Assembly: GCA_964217345.1 (NCBI GenBank)
Contig: CAXPJI010000002.1
Location: forward strand, 1-35,454
Direction of reading: 5' to 3'
Length of the DNA stretch: 35,454 nucleotides
Source: UBA3478 sp964217345
GTDB taxonomy: Bacteria; Bacteroidota; Bacteroidia; Flavobacteriales; Flavobacteriaceae
Positions within the stretch are counted from its first letter, which is position 1. The number at the start of each line of letters is the position of its first letter. This document shows, piece by piece, positions 23,675 through 32,300 of this stretch. The notes below the pieces were generated by a model that was not told where the DNA came from, ran no database searches, and saw nothing but the letters and a program-made list of their open reading frames with translations. Both the position numbers and the translations under genes were made by a program.

Positions 23675-24786
23675 TACCCGATCACTCCATCGATTTCAAT
23701 TCCGTAACCTGCTAATCCCACTCTATTTTGAAGGTCTGAATTGGTCATTAAACGAATCTTATTCAGGTTTAAATCGTTTAGAATTTGGGCTCCTATACCA
23801 AAATCCTTTTCATCCATTTTTACTCCAGATTCGTTGTGTGCTTTGGACTTAGATAATGATCTAAAACGGCTCAACAATCCACTATTACTCAATCTATGGT
23901 TGATGAAGATAATAGCTGCTTTATCTTCCTCTTGAACCGCGCTAAAAACATTTTCTAGCCCGTTATCTTTTGAAGCAGTGAGAAACTCTACTAAACCATC
24001 GGTTAAACGTTGGGGTTGAATTCTAACCGTTACGGTTTCACCCTTTTGCCATTCCCCTTTTGTAAATGCCAAATGAATTTGATCATTGGTGGTTTGACGA
24101 TAAGCGTTTAGTTGAAACGCACCAAAACGAGTCTCAATGGTTTCTGAAAATTCCTTTTCGATGAGACGATCATTTTGCATACGATAGGCGACCAGTGCCT
24201 CGATACTCACCATTTTTAAATTAAATCGGGATCGAACTGCTAATAAATCGTTGAAACGGGCCATAGTTCCATCCTCATTCATGATTTCGACGATAACACC
24301 TGCCTCTTTTAGACCTGCAAGTTTAGCGAAGTCTACGGCAGCTTCTGTATGACCGGTACGTCTTAGTACACCACCTTCCTTAGCAATTAAAGGAAAAATA
24401 TGTCCGGGGCGCGTAAGGTCGTGTGGTTTAGTTTCCTGTTCGGTTAATGCGAGTATAGTTTTTGCTCTGTCTTCAGCAGAAATGCCCGTCGTAACTCCAT
24501 TCCCCCTAAGATCGACAGATACGGTAAAGGCTGTTTTTAAGGGGTCTGTGTTGTCATTTACCATTCGAGAAAGACCCAATTCTGCACAACGTTTTTCTTT
24601 TAGAGGCGCGCAGATTAACCCACGCCCATGCTTTGCCATAAAGTTGATATGCTCTGGAGTAACCTTTTCAGCAGCCATCAAGAAATCACCTTCATTCTCA
24701 CGATTTTCATCATCAACAACAATGATGATTTCTCCGTTCTTAATGGCCTCGATGGCACTCTCAATGGAATCTAACTCTTGACGCAT
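23671..24786 (-). CDS. ribB: 3,4-dihydroxy-2-butanone-4-phosphate synthase with degenerate GTP cyclohydrolase II domain
   Basis: A 371-residue RibBA-like protein. The N-terminal RibB domain (about 1-205) is intact: DDENRENEGDF (25-35), TGISAEDRA, RPGHIFPL (127-133) with H129, and GHTEAAVD (145-152). It makes the four-carbon precursor of riboflavin from ribulose 5-phosphate. The C-terminal RibA-like domain (about 208-371) has no cysteine at all, so the three zinc ligands are gone, and the usual RQEGRGIG segment is missing; only the closing part DFGIGAQILNDL...GYGIEI resembles RibA. It is therefore predicted to be RibB only. The start is the ATG at 24786; TTG at 24801 in frame is less likely. 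It is the last gene of the nhaC-ftsK-lolA-lptG operon. Confidence 0.93.
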   Translation of the reverse strand: MRQELDSIESAIEAIKNGEIIIVVDDENRENEGDFLMAAEKVTPEHINFMAKHGRGLICAPLKEKRCAELGLSRMVNDNTDPLKTAFTVSVDLRGNGVTTGISAEDRAKTILALTEQETKPHDLTRPGHIFPLIAKEGGVLRRTGHTEAAVDFAKLAGLKEAGVIVEIMNEDGTMARFNDLLAVRSRFNLKMVSIEALVAYRMQNDRLIEKEFSETIETRFGAFQLNAYRQTTNDQIHLAFTKGEWQKGETVTVRIQPQRLTDGLVEFLTASKDNGLENVFSAVQEEDKAAIIFINHRLSNSGLLSRFRSLSKSKAHNESGVKMDEKDFGIGAQILNDLNLNKIRLMTNSDLQNRVGLAGYGIEIDGVIGY

Positions 24787-24801
24787 GATTAAGCTTAGCA
24801 A

Positions 24802-26316
24802 TTATTTTTTAAAGCCTTTAAAAAGGCGAGCAATTGGTTTAAAAATATTTAAGTTGATGGCTATAAGTCCTCGGTCTAGTAAGGCTAATCGACTTAAATA
24901 AAACGCTATCGGTAACATAACAAAGGTAGAAAACCATGCGCCGATAATAGGATGTATATTTCCTCTTTTTGCATAGTTTTCTGCAAAGACACCTAAGAAA
25001 TGATAGCTTAAGAAGAAAATGATAGCAATCACCATAGGAAGTCCTAACCCTCCTTTTCTGATTAGTGCACCCATAGGAGCTCCAATAAAAAACAGTAGAA
25101 TACAAGAAAGGGCTAAAGCAAACTTTTTATGTAGCTGTATGATGTGTCTATTGTAAAATTCGAAACGTTTACCCATCTCAGATCCTTTCTGAGCCACCGT
25201 GATTTTTAGACTAGCCAAATTATTTCTAGCAGACTTTAAAGCCTGTGAACGTTGCCAAGACGGAATAAGTCTTAAAATACTATCCTTTGGTGTACTGAGC
25301 TTAGCGAAAAAAATGCTATCGGGATCTGCGGGCTTTGGTCCTGTATGAGTTCGTAGTTCTAGAGTTTTACTTTCTTCGTTAGTTGGTCTAAGAAACTCAT
25401 TAGCTCCTACATCTAAAGCCCCAATTCGGGTAAGCGTGTTTTCTGTAAATGCTTCAATTTGTTCATCGTTATTGATACGCAATGAATCTATGTCGCTCAA
25501 CAACTGACGCATAGGCTTCATCTTATCTGTCGTTATCGATGACTCTTTATCTAAGTCAATTTCATTAAGACCAGATAAATCAATATACTTGATATAAGTG
25601 TCAAAATTAGCTCTAGCAAAGGGATGATTCTCCCGATCCTTTGCTTTGGAGGGTAGTATTTCCTCGTAATAATATCCGTCATATAAAACGAGTTCTAAAA
25701 GATTAGAATTCTGATTGCTGATAAATTCCCCTGAGGTAGCGCTAATTACTACCGTATTTTGTTGATTTTCAGACTTTTGATGAATTAATACATCTTTTAG
25801 TAAACGATCATTATCGCCATACTTTTGCCCCACCTTAATGGTCATATCGGTATTCTCAATATCAGTAAAAATACCCTCGACAATAGCTGCTGATGGTTTT
25901 ACTTGGGCAATATTTCTCCTTAAATTAAATATTTTCTGCTCTGAGGCAGGGATGATATTATTGGCTACAAAGAAAGTCGCTATAGCCAGTACAATCGAAA
26001 AAATTAAGGTGCTTCGCATTGCTCTGAAAAGCGATATACCAGATGCTTTTATAGCTGCGAATTCATAATATTCGGCTAAAGAACCATAGGTTAGTATTGA
26101 GGTTAACAATACGGCAAGAGGCATTACATCATCTACGATGGTAGGGAGATAGTAGATGAGAAATTTACCGATGATGGTGATGTCTAAATCTTTACCGGCT
26201 AACTCATCGATGAATAACCAAATTGCTTGAAAAATAAAAATGAAAAGAACGATAGCGAAGGCACTAAAGAAGGTAGAAGCAAAGCGCTTAAGTAAATAAC
26301 TATCGAGTATTCGCAT
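24802..26316 (-). CDS. lptG: LptF/LptG-family lipopolysaccharide export permease
   Basis: A 504-residue inner-membrane protein of the YjgP/YjgQ family, a subunit of the LptBFG ABC transporter that extracts lipopolysaccharide for export. Three N-terminal helices (about 12-35, 52-75, 100-120; LLKRFASTFFSAFAIVLFIF, YLPTIVDDVMPLAVLLTSIL) are followed by a large periplasmic region (about 125-385) and three C-terminal helices (ALALSCILLFFIGAPMGALIRKGGLG, then two more). The long periplasmic domain makes it larger than E. coli LptG (360 residues), as is usual in Bacteroidota. It starts 8 bases after lolA. Confidence 0.93.
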   Translation of the reverse strand: MRILDSYLLKRFASTFFSAFAIVLFIFIFQAIWLFIDELAGKDLDITIIGKFLIYYLPTIVDDVMPLAVLLTSILTYGSLAEYYEFAAIKASGISLFRAMRSTLIFSIVLAIATFFVANNIIPASEQKIFNLRRNIAQVKPSAAIVEGIFTDIENTDMTIKVGQKYGDNDRLLKDVLIHQKSENQQNTVVISATSGEFISNQNSNLLELVLYDGYYYEEILPSKAKDRENHPFARANFDTYIKYIDLSGLNEIDLDKESSITTDKMKPMRQLLSDIDSLRINNDEQIEAFTENTLTRIGALDVGANEFLRPTNEESKTLELRTHTGPKPADPDSIFFAKLSTPKDSILRLIPSWQRSQALKSARNNLASLKITVAQKGSEMGKRFEFYNRHIIQLHKKFALALSCILLFFIGAPMGALIRKGGLGLPMVIAIIFFLSYHFLGVFAENYAKRGNIHPIIGAWFSTFVMLPIAFYLSRLALLDRGLIAINLNIFKPIARLFKGFKK

Positions 26317-26324
26317 CCTGGGGT

Positions 26325-26963
26325 TTAATCTTCGATAAAGTAGAAGCCTAAGCCTTCGTAATAGGCTCTATCAAAACTAGTTTTGGAGGGTATCTTCGCG
26401 GTTAGTTCTTCGTAAGTTTCCACGACTAGTATCGTTTGCGTTTCATTAAGACCGGTTTGAGATAAGCTAATTAGCTGATCGGTATTCAAGTCTACTTGAG
26501 CAATAATTTCAGAAATCTCAGAGGAACTATCAATGGGAAACAATTGAATGAAGGCTTGATTTTCGGCTGTTAGCTCCTTTAACTCAATTCGATATCCATC
26601 TTTGTAAAAACTAAAGAGACTTGCAGGGTCTAGTCCTCCTTCGTTGTTAGGACTATAGGTGCTTATCATCACTTCTTCGTTATCTGGAATTATGGTATAC
26701 GTTTTTTCACCATCAAATAATTGAGTGGTTCCAAAAAGCGTAAGGTGGTATTGAATACCTGATAAATAAAGAGCTCCCTCAGTAGTTTGATTAATCCCGG
26801 CTTCTTTGTTTTGAAGGCGATAAGAGAAACTGATTTGAACAGCAGGGGCTTCAGACACACGCTTGTAAACACGGTCTAGGTATTGTTCACCGATATTTTG
26901 AGCTTTTACGACACCACTAAAGAGAAGTAGCGTGAGAGTAAGGATCTGAAAGGCTGTTTTCAT
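26325..26963 (-). CDS. lolA: LolA-like outer-membrane lipoprotein carrier protein
   Basis: A 212-residue periplasmic protein with a signal peptide (cleavage after VVKA near 21) and the LolA half-barrel fold: VSEAPAVQISFSYRLQNKEAG near the start, repeated beta-strands such as GALYLSGIQYHLTLFGTTQLFDGEKTYTIIPDNEEV, and SLFSFYKDGYRIE. It probably ferries lipoproteins from the inner to the outer membrane. Identity is by pattern and context (next to lptG); a LolA-like scavenger role is possible. It abuts ftsK with no gap and precedes lptG by 8 bases. Confidence 0.85.
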   Translation of the reverse strand: MKTAFQILTLTLLLFSGVVKAQNIGEQYLDRVYKRVSEAPAVQISFSYRLQNKEAGINQTTEGALYLSGIQYHLTLFGTTQLFDGEKTYTIIPDNEEVMISTYSPNNEGGLDPASLFSFYKDGYRIELKELTAENQAFIQLFPIDSSSEISEIIAQVDLNTDQLISLSQTGLNETQTILVVETYEELTAKIPSKTSFDRAYYEGLGFYFIED

Positions 26964-29351
26964 TTAGGTGTTTTGATTTTCATTATCAAAAAATTGTTGA
27001 AGACTTAAGGTGTCTTTGAAAAGTACTTGACGGGCTTTTGAACCTTCAAAAGGCCCAACAATTCCCGCTGCTTCAAGTTGGTCTATGATTCTTCCTGCTC
27101 GATTGTAACCAATCTTCATTTTTCTTTGAATCAGTGAAGTCGAACCTTGTTGTGATTGTACAACGATTTCAGCAGCTTCTTTGAAGAGTGCATCTCGCTC
27201 AGAGATATCATCAACTAGAGAACTTTCTGAGGAATCATCATCGTATTCGGGAAGCAGGTGAGCGCTCGCATAGGCTCTTTGACTGCCAATGTAAGAAGTA
27301 ATTTCTTCTACCTCGGGGGTATCAACAAAGGCACATTGGAGTCGAACCATTTCACTTCCTTGAGTATATAGCATGTCGCCACGACCAATAAGCTGATCTG
27401 CTCCTGACCCGTCTAAAATCGTTCGCGAATCAATTTTAGAAGTTACACGAAATGCTAATCGTGCAGGGAAGTTAGCTTTTATGATACCTGTAATTACATT
27501 AACCGAAGGTCGTTGTGTAGCTATGATTAGGTGAATTCCGATGGCTCTCGCTAGCTGGGCGAGTCGAGCGATTGGGGTTTCCACCTCTTTTCCGGCAGTC
27601 ATAATAAGATCTGCAAATTCATCGATGACTAGAACGATATAGGGAAGGTAACGGTGGCCGTCGTTCGGGTTTAATTTGCGTTTTACAAACTTTGCATTGT
27701 ATTCTTTTATGTTACGCACCATCGCATTTTTAAGGAGATCGTAACGATCATCCATTTCAATGCAAAGTGAATTCAAGGTATTGATCACCTTTTTGGTATC
27801 GGTAATAATAGCCTCCTCACTTCCGGGTAATTTTGCTAAGAAGTGTCGCTCAATCTTATTGTAAAGGGTTAATTCTACCTTTTTAGGATCAACAAGTACA
27901 AATTTCAGTTCTGCCGGATGCTTTTTGTATAAGAGCGAGGTAATAACGGCGTTTAAACCGACTGATTTTCCTTGGCCAGTAGCACCTGCCATCAGCATGT
28001 GCGGCATTTTGGCTAAATCCACAACAAAGGTTTCATTTGAAATTGTCTTACCAAACGCAATAGGTAAGTCAAAGTTAGTCGAGCTAAATTTCTTTGACCC
28101 GATTACCGATCGCATACTAACAACGCTTGGATTTTTATTAGGTACCTCAATACCAATCGTTCCCTTCCCGGGTATTGGGGCGATGATCCGAATACCTAAG
28201 GCAGAAAGAGAAAGTGCAATATCATTCTCTAGATTTTTAATTTTTGAAATACGAATACCGGCTTGAGGGACAATTTCATATAACGTAACCGTTGGGCCTA
28301 CGGTTGCCGTAATTCGTTCAATAGCTATATTGTAATTACTAAGGGTCTCTACGATACGATCTTTATTAGCTGCTAGTTCTTCTTTATCTACAGAAATCTG
28401 TTGATTACTAGAGCCGTGGTCTTCTAATAAATCAAGATGAGGCGCTTTATATTGTGAAAGCTCAAGCGTTGGATCAAACTCGCCAAAGTCATCCACTAAT
28501 TTCTTGGCTTTATCTGCAATCTCATCGTCGTAACTTTTCGGAGTTTCAGCTACCTCAAAGGCTACTTCTTCAGCTTCTGAATTCTTCTCCTTTGGAATTA
28601 CGTCTAAAACTTCCTCTTTGACTGTTTCTTCTTGTAGGACTTCGTTTTCAATAGTATCTTCTAACGAATTTTCGAGGGAGAAGGTAGTAGGGTTCTCCTG
28701 AAGAATAGGTGGGGCAAGGGTAGACTCTTCCTCCTCAATAGGTTTTACCTTTTCTAACGATGATTTTTTCTTTGGTTTTGATTTTTCTCGTTTTGGAAAT
28801 TTGAAGCTAGGCAAGCTAATGCCTTTTGGTAAGCTAGGATAGAAGCTTAATTGTAATACAAGACCGGTTATTAACCCAAAGAGTAACATAAAGAAAATAC
28901 CAATCTCTCCTATATGAAAACTAAGCCATTCAAAGGTCTCGAACCCAGAAATACCCGTTAATAAACTTTCTTCACTCGCTATAAAATTGAAAGCGATTGA
29001 AATCCAAATCATCCAAAACCAAGCACGACTTAAATACTTTAATAAGGGGCGTAGTCTAAGATTGAAAAACAAGTAAAAACCAATAACTGCAATCGATAGC
29101 GGTAGAATGATGGAGGATATACCAAAGGTTTTATAAACAAGAGTATAACCAATGGCTATACCTAAACGATTAAAAAGAGTTTTAGGAGTATCAATTAGAT
29201 CGTTATACGACCCAATCAGGCTTACATCAGTTTGCCAATTAAAAAAAAAGCTAAGACACGCAATTGCAGCAAGGATTCCAAAGAAAAAAAGAAATGCCCC
29301 GAAAAAAATACGGTGCTTTACTTTATTCTTGTCGACAGTGTTACTCCCCAT
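26964..29351 (-). CDS. ftsK: DNA translocase FtsK
   Basis: A 795-residue septal DNA pump that resolves chromosome dimers during division. Four to five membrane segments occupy residues 14-170, a charged Glu/Lys-rich linker spans about 185-300, the alpha domain about 320-425, the RecA-like motor has Walker A GATGQGKS (456-463) and Walker B VLVIDEFADL with ATQRPSVNVITG, and a winged-helix gamma domain ends the protein (TSLIQRKMKIGYNRAGRIIDQLE). The gamma domain would read KOPS-type polar DNA motifs. Length is typical of the short-linker form. It begins 1 base after nhaC and runs directly into lolA, the ftsK-lolA-lptG-ribB order I associate with Flavobacteriia. Confidence 0.96.
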   Translation of the reverse strand: MGSNTVDKNKVKHRIFFGAFLFFFGILAAIACLSFFFNWQTDVSLIGSYNDLIDTPKTLFNRLGIAIGYTLVYKTFGISSIILPLSIAVIGFYLFFNLRLRPLLKYLSRAWFWMIWISIAFNFIASEESLLTGISGFETFEWLSFHIGEIGIFFMLLFGLITGLVLQLSFYPSLPKGISLPSFKFPKREKSKPKKKSSLEKVKPIEEEESTLAPPILQENPTTFSLENSLEDTIENEVLQEETVKEEVLDVIPKEKNSEAEEVAFEVAETPKSYDDEIADKAKKLVDDFGEFDPTLELSQYKAPHLDLLEDHGSSNQQISVDKEELAANKDRIVETLSNYNIAIERITATVGPTVTLYEIVPQAGIRISKIKNLENDIALSLSALGIRIIAPIPGKGTIGIEVPNKNPSVVSMRSVIGSKKFSSTNFDLPIAFGKTISNETFVVDLAKMPHMLMAGATGQGKSVGLNAVITSLLYKKHPAELKFVLVDPKKVELTLYNKIERHFLAKLPGSEEAIITDTKKVINTLNSLCIEMDDRYDLLKNAMVRNIKEYNAKFVKRKLNPNDGHRYLPYIVLVIDEFADLIMTAGKEVETPIARLAQLARAIGIHLIIATQRPSVNVITGIIKANFPARLAFRVTSKIDSRTILDGSGADQLIGRGDMLYTQGSEMVRLQCAFVDTPEVEEITSYIGSQRAYASAHLLPEYDDDSSESSLVDDISERDALFKEAAEIVVQSQQGSTSLIQRKMKIGYNRAGRIIDQLEAAGIVGPFEGSKARQVLFKDTLSLQQFFDNENQNT

Positions 29352-29352
29352 A

Positions 29353-30786
29353 TTATGCTCTTAACTGTTTAATCTTGATATTTAAAGCTGCAAAGGTTAA
29401 CGTTACAAAAGGGCTTACATAATTAAACACTGCAAAGATAAAGTATTCGAACACGGGAACACCAAGAACTGAACTGTGGTAGGCACCACAGGTATTCCAT
29501 GGAATTAATGCTGAAGTAACTGTACCTGAATCTTCGAGCGTTCTACTTAAATTTTCGGGAGCCAAACCACGGTCTTTATAGGCCTTTGAAAACATTTTTC
29601 CAGGAACCACGATGGCTAAATATTGATCAGATGCGGTTAAATTGATAGCAAGACAACTGGCAACAGTAGAAGCAAATAATCCAAAAGTCGATTCTGCCAA
29701 TGAAAGTAAAGATTGGGTGATTCGATTAAGTGCGCCTATCGCTTCCATAACGCCTCCAAATACCATCGCACAAATAATAAGCCAAATAGTTCCTAGCATT
29801 CCAGCCATTCCGCCTGAATTAAATAAATCGTTTAGGGCTTCGTTGCTCGTACTTACAGAAACGTCAGTGGTAAAGGCAGTTAACATCCCTTTGTAGCCAT
29901 TTTCAAATTTTAGTGAATGGGCTCCGGTAATTGAAGCTACTAGGCTAGGTTGAAAAATTAATGCAATAACACCTCCTAAAAGAGTTCCCGCTAAGAGAGC
30001 GATAAGGGGTGGAGTCTTTTTAACAATCATAAGCACGACTAAAACAGGAACAATAAAAAGGATCGGACTGATAAAGAAACGCTCTTGAATGGCTGCATTG
30101 AGTGATTCAGTTTCAACTGTACCATTAACCTCTAACCCTAGGCTTAAAACGATAAAAACGATCAGCGTAATCACTATTGATGGTATCGTTGTGTAGGTCA
30201 TATAGCGGATATGACTGAATAGTTCTCCGCCCGCCATTACAGGAGCTAGATTGGTAGTATCGCTTAAAGGTGACATTTTATCTCCAAAATAAGCGCCTGA
30301 AATGATTGCCCCAGCGGTCATGCCAACAGGAACACCCATTGCATTTCCAACACCTATCAGTGCGATCCCTACCGTTGCAGAAGTAGTCCAAGAGCTACCT
30401 GTAGCCACCGATATTAGGGCACAGATAACCACACTAGCTGCTAAGAAGACCGTCGGATTAAGAATTTTTATCCCATAAAAAATCATGCTCGGGATGATTC
30501 CGCTGATTAACCAAGAACCCGACAGAGCCCCTACCATAAGCAGTATGAGTAATGATCCTGAAGTCGATTTTAAATTGTTGGAGACCGCCTCCATCATATC
30601 CTCATAGGATACCTTCTGGTAAAACCCAACAAGCGCTGCTAGAAAACCTCCAATGAGTAAAATAAACTGATTTGAACCGTCTAAGCTTGCATCTCCGAAG
30701 TAAAACACGTTGATTCCCAATAGGATAACCAACAATAATAAAGGAGTTAAGGCTAAGGTTAGGCTGATAGGTTGGGTAGACTTCAT
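29353..30786 (-). CDS. nhaC: NhaC-family sodium/proton antiporter
   Basis: A 477-residue inner-membrane protein with about eleven hydrophobic segments. The NhaC signature region lies near residues 125-185: SVATGSSWTTSATVGIALIG, GAIISGAYFGDKMSPLSDTTNLAP, and a later TASDQYLAIVVPGKMF. It exchanges sodium for protons, or malate/lactate in related transporters. It is the first gene of the minus-strand operon with ftsK (one base between them) and is divergent from lpdA across 107 bases. No strong promoter is seen for it; a weak TAGATTTTG-like sequence lies about 65 bases upstream. Confidence 0.93.
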   Translation of the reverse strand: MKSTQPISLTLALTPLLLLVILLGINVFYFGDASLDGSNQFILLIGGFLAALVGFYQKVSYEDMMEAVSNNLKSTSGSLLILLMVGALSGSWLISGIIPSMIFYGIKILNPTVFLAASVVICALISVATGSSWTTSATVGIALIGVGNAMGVPVGMTAGAIISGAYFGDKMSPLSDTTNLAPVMAGGELFSHIRYMTYTTIPSIVITLIVFIVLSLGLEVNGTVETESLNAAIQERFFISPILFIVPVLVVLMIVKKTPPLIALLAGTLLGGVIALIFQPSLVASITGAHSLKFENGYKGMLTAFTTDVSVSTSNEALNDLFNSGGMAGMLGTIWLIICAMVFGGVMEAIGALNRITQSLLSLAESTFGLFASTVASCLAINLTASDQYLAIVVPGKMFSKAYKDRGLAPENLSRTLEDSGTVTSALIPWNTCGAYHSSVLGVPVFEYFIFAVFNYVSPFVTLTFAALNIKIKQLRA

Positions 30787-30858
30787 TCAGAGAATTTATA
30801 AGTTCTTACGATATTACAACATTAACTAAGTAATGTCCAAAATCTATCCAATTTTAGG

Positions 30859-30866
30859 TAATTTTG
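30859..30866 (+). promoter_or_regulatory. Bacteroidota -7 promoter element for lpdA
   Basis: TAATTTTG matches TAnnTTTG fully and ends 27 bases before the lpdA ATG. No clear -33 TTG. Confidence 0.5.
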
Positions 30867-30893
30867 CAGGGTTAAAATTTTGAATAAAATAGA

Positions 30894-32297
30894 ATGAAAA
30901 CGTTTGATTTAGTAGTTATTGGTTCAGGTCCTGGGGGGTATGTTTCTGCCATTCGTGCAGCGCAATTAGGTTTAAAAACCGCTATTGTTGAGAAGGACAA
31001 TACCCTGGGTGGTACTTGCTTAAATGTCGGATGTATCCCGTCTAAAGCACTACTAGATTCTTCACACAGATATGAAGAGGCTGTTCATGAATTTGAAAAT
31101 CACGGTATACAAATTTCAGGTGGTGTGAGCTTTGATTTCCCAAAGATGATTGAGCGAAAACAATCCGTAGTTGATCAAACCGTCAAAGGAATTGAGTATC
31201 TGATGGATAAAAACCAAATCGAAGTGATCAGAGGTTTGGGGAGTTTTAAAGATTCAAAAACACTTCAGGTTTCTGGAAATGAGGGAACGATTGAAGTTAC
31301 CGCATCTAAGTTTATTATCGCGACAGGTTCTAAACCCGGTAATTTGCCTTTCATTGAACTGGATAAGAATCGTATTATTACCTCAACAGAAGCTTTATCC
31401 CTTTCAGAGGTTCCAAAACACTTTCTGGTTATTGGAGGTGGTGTAATTGGTCTCGAACTTGGTCAAGTATATCGCAGATTAGGAGCTGAGGTTAGTGTTA
31501 TTGAATACGCTGAACGTATCATTCCTACGATGGATGCTGCTCTTTCCAAGGAACTGACTAAGGTCATGAAAAAGCAAGGAGTTAAATTCTTTGTATCACA
31601 CAAAGTTTCAAGCGTCTCTAGAGAAGGTGATCAGGTGATCGTTAAGGCGACAGATAAGAAAGATCAAGAAGTTGTTTTTGAAGGTGATTACGCACTAGTG
31701 TCTGTCGGTCGTGTTCCAAATACGGAAGGGTTAGGACTAGAAAATACTCAGATCGAAAAAGATCAAAGAGGTAGAATAATCACGAACGAACAATTACAAA
31801 CAAAAGAGACTCATATTTACGCTATTGGTGATGTTGTGGCCGGAGCTATGTTAGCTCATAAAGCCGAAGAAGAGGGTGTTTTTGCGGCAGAAGTAATTGC
31901 TGGACAAAAACCACACATCAACTACAACCTAATTCCAGGTGTTGTATATACTTGGCCAGAAGTAGCAGCTGTAGGTCGTACCGAAGAGCAATTAAAAGCA
32001 GATGGAGTAGCTTACAAAGCGGGAAGTTTCCCGATGCGTGCACTAGGTCGTTCAAGAGCAAGTGGGGATATTGATGGTTTCGTTAAGATATTGGCGGATG
32101 CATCCACAGACGAAGTTTTAGGGGTTCACATGATTGGTGCTAGATGTGCCGATTTAATTTCAGAGGCAGTAACCGCTATGGAGTTTAGAGCCTCTGCTGA
32201 GGATATTGCAAGGATGTCACATGCGCATCCGACTTATTCAGAAGCTATTAAAGAAGCAGCACTTGCCGCTACCGAAAATAGAGCCTTACATACTTAA
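30894..32297 (+). CDS. lpdA: Dihydrolipoyl dehydrogenase (E3)
   Basis: A 467-residue flavoprotein that reoxidises dihydrolipoyl groups in 2-oxoacid dehydrogenase complexes and the glycine cleavage system. FAD motif VVIGSGPGGYVSAI (7-20), redox disulfide C42/C47 in GGTCLNVGCIPSKALL, NAD motif VIGGGVIGLELG, second FAD contact YAIGDVVAGAMLAHKAEEEG, and the catalytic pair H445-E450 in HPTYSE are all in place. It heads the group lpdA-tilS-dsbD, which overlaps or nearly so in each junction. The other complex subunits are not in the window. Confidence 0.97.
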   Translation: MKTFDLVVIGSGPGGYVSAIRAAQLGLKTAIVEKDNTLGGTCLNVGCIPSKALLDSSHRYEEAVHEFENHGIQISGGVSFDFPKMIERKQSVVDQTVKGIEYLMDKNQIEVIRGLGSFKDSKTLQVSGNEGTIEVTASKFIIATGSKPGNLPFIELDKNRIITSTEALSLSEVPKHFLVIGGGVIGLELGQVYRRLGAEVSVIEYAERIIPTMDAALSKELTKVMKKQGVKFFVSHKVSSVSREGDQVIVKATDKKDQEVVFEGDYALVSVGRVPNTEGLGLENTQIEKDQRGRIITNEQLQTKETHIYAIGDVVAGAMLAHKAEEEGVFAAEVIAGQKPHINYNLIPGVVYTWPEVAAVGRTEEQLKADGVAYKAGSFPMRALGRSRASGDIDGFVKILADASTDEVLGVHMIGARCADLISEAVTAMEFRASAEDIARMSHAHPTYSEAIKEAALAATENRALHT

Positions 32298-32300
32298 TAT

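Noticed and set aside
24787..24801. TTG start of ribB at 24801
   Set aside because: An ATG five codons later (24786) is stronger and fits the family N-terminus.
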